Below, piece by piece: positions 62,582 to 64,000 of a stretch of 64,000 nucleotides of DNA. Source of the stretch: Pelistega europaea (lineage in GTDB: Bacteria > Pseudomonadota > Gammaproteobacteria > Burkholderiales > Burkholderiaceae_B); contig NZ_JABGBO010000002.1 of NCBI RefSeq assembly GCF_013133775.1, positions 1 through 64,000 of the forward strand, read 5' to 3'. Each line of letters begins with the position of its first letter. Positions within the stretch are counted from its first letter, which is position 1. The translations under genes and the position numbers were made by a program. The notes beneath the pieces are model-generated. The model saw only the letters and a list, made by a program, of their open reading frames with translations. It was not told where the DNA came from and did no database searches.

Positions 62582-62633
62582 TTAACAAAAGTCTATATTT
62601 AGTGTTGTCACGACAGGCTGGGACAATACGACT

Positions 62634-64000
62634 ATGACTACTCAATTGTTTGTTATCAAACGCAATGGGTCTAAAGAGCCATTGAATTTGGATAAAATCC
62701 ATCGCGTTATCACATGGGCTGCAGAAGGTCTGGATAACGTTTCTGTTTCTCAAGTAGAGCTTAAATCACAGATTCAGTTTTATGATGGTATGCGTACAGA
62801 GCATATTCATGAGACTATTGTTAAAGCAGCTGCCGACTTGATTTCTCCAGCCACACCGGATTACCAGTTTTTGGCAGCACGTTTGGCAATTTTCCATTTG
62901 CGTAAAAAAGCGTTTGGAGAGTTTGAGCCACCTCAACTCTACAATCATGTGAAGAAGATGGTAGAGATGGGTAAGTACGATAAGCATATTCTTGAGGACT
63001 ATACCAAAGCTGAGCTGGATGAACTCAATGACTACATTGTTCATGCCCGTGATTTATCTTTCTCTTATGCCGCTGTTAAGCAACTAGAAGGAAAGTATCT
63101 AGTTCAAAATCGTGTAACCAATGAGATTTATGAGAGTCCACAGTTTTTGTATATTTTGGTAGCTGCTTGCTTATTCTCTAAATATCCCAAGGAAACACGT
63201 CTTAGCTATGTTAAAGGCTTTTATGATGCTGTTTCAACCTTTAAGATTTCGTTGCCCACACCTATTATGGCAGGGGTGCGTACACCAACTCGTCAATTTA
63301 GTTCATGCGTATTGATTGAGTGTGGAGATAGCCTAGATTCGATTAATGCCACAAGTGCGGCGATTGTCCGTTATGTGTCGCAACGTGCTGGTATCGGTAT
63401 TAATGCTGGTCGTATTCGTGCGGTTGGTAGCCCAATTCGTGGTGGAGAGGCTCAACATACTGGTTGTATTCCTTTCTACAAACACTTCCAAACAGCAGTC
63501 AAATGTTGCTCTCAAGGCGGTGTGCGTGGTGGGGCAGCAACCTTGTTTTATCCAATTTGGCATTTAGAAGTAGAGTCCTTACTTGTACTTAAAAATAACC
63601 GTGGGGTTGAAGAAAACCGTGTGCGTCATATGGACTACGGTGTACAGCTTAACCAACTGATGTATAAACGCTTTATTAAAGGTGAAAACATCACGTTATT
63701 TTCTCCATCTGATGTTCCTGGACTCTATGATGCTTTCTTTGAAGATCAAGAACTTTTTGAAAAACTCTATACCCAGTATGAAAATGACCCTTCTATCCGT
63801 AAGCGTACTGTGAAGGCGGTTGAGTTATTTTCTCTCATGATGCAAGAGCGTGCTAGTACAGGGCGTATTTATATTCAAAATGTAGACCATACCAATACAC
63901 ACAGTGCTTTTGATCCTAAACTAGCTCCAGTCCGTCAAAGTAATCTTTGCTTGGAAATCACCTTACCAACCAAACCACTCAATGATATTAATGATGAAGA
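62634..64000 (+). CDS. nrdA: Class Ia ribonucleoside-diphosphate reductase, alpha subunit (partial)
   Basis: The frame is open from ATG 62634 to the window end (455 complete codons). The N-terminal ATP-cone is TQLFVIKRNGSKEPLNLDKI. Then come PTPIMAGVRTPTRQFSSCVL with the first active-site Cys and GIGINAGRIRAVGSPIRGGE; the segment near the edge, RQSNLCLEITLP, carries the Asn-Cys-Glu catalytic triad. The E. coli-type arrangement marks an aerobic class Ia enzyme; nrdB is expected downstream. The C-terminal redox cysteines lie outside the window. Confidence 0.96.
   Translation, partial: MTTQLFVIKRNGSKEPLNLDKIHRVITWAAEGLDNVSVSQVELKSQIQFYDGMRTEHIHETIVKAAADLISPATPDYQFLAARLAIFHLRKKAFGEFEPPQLYNHVKKMVEMGKYDKHILEDYTKAELDELNDYIVHARDLSFSYAAVKQLEGKYLVQNRVTNEIYESPQFLYILVAACLFSKYPKETRLSYVKGFYDAVSTFKISLPTPIMAGVRTPTRQFSSCVLIECGDSLDSINATSAAIVRYVSQRAGIGINAGRIRAVGSPIRGGEAQHTGCIPFYKHFQTAVKCCSQGGVRGGAATLFYPIWHLEVESLLVLKNNRGVEENRVRHMDYGVQLNQLMYKRFIKGENITLFSPSDVPGLYDAFFEDQELFEKLYTQYENDPSIRKRTVKAVELFSLMMQERASTGRIYIQNVDHTNTHSAFDPKLAPVRQSNLCLEITLPTKPLNDINDE

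Overview
The window reads as chromosome of a low-GC betaproteobacterium of the Alcaligenaceae (the Pelistega/Oligella/Taylorella kind). This is inferred from gene order and protein character: leuC-leuD-leuB-asd-truA-TRAP-trpF, acpS-nagZ-uvrC-pgsA, rsgA-M48 protease-orn, an HDAC-like gene before etfB-etfA, and thrB beside a BPSS1780-type membrane protein. Base composition is AT-rich by eye. No genus assignment can be proved from the sequence alone.

Bases 1-10140 are an accessory region. It holds the first codons of a probable IS3-type transposase (minus strand), a gene that has lost its 5' end, the tail of an IS256-family transposase, and an orphan MNT nucleotidyltransferase. Next comes a compact cluster of HAD phosphatase, ATP-grasp ligase and EamA exporter, with a LysE exporter behind it. 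It ends with two back-to-back type II toxin-antitoxin modules, an APC permease coupled to an orphan HigA, and a HEPN/MNT pair.

Bases 10175-25459 are mostly housekeeping: EamA and MATE exporters, UPF0114 protein, tRNA-Val(GAC), leucine synthesis (leuCDB), asd, truA, TRAP transporter subunits Q and M without a binding protein, trpF, a GST, a tsdB-tsdA thiosulfate dehydrogenase pair, and ung.

Bases 25640-36463 are a Tad (Flp) pilus locus: Flp pilin, two pseudopilin-like proteins, an unknown protein with internal repeats, CpaB, CpaC secretin, FHA-CpaF ATPase, TadB, TadC and a DUF192 protein. No prepilin peptidase, TadZ/CpaE or TadD is present in the window.

Bases 36464-64000 are core genes (a large acyl-CoA dehydrogenase, rplS, msrAB, nudL, eptA, rsgA, Ste24-like protease, orn, acpS, nagZ, uvrC, pgsA, an MFS transporter, mltB, an HDAC-like deacetylase, etfBA, thrB, clc, dusA and the start of nrdA). 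Between them lie unusual intergenic structures.

The most unusual signal is a recurring intergenic pattern. At eight arrays in seven intergenic regions, plus one coding array, segments of 33-68 bp are repeated in tandem with divergence. In four cases the repeated unit carries the last codons and stop codon of the preceding gene. Other points worth checking are two structured-RNA candidates (36479-36617; 39376-39480 minus, beside a perfect LexA-type box), a terminator-like hairpin in the asd leader, a toxin gene whose only sensible start is CTG, a PmrA-like box before eptA, and NrdR boxes before nrdA.
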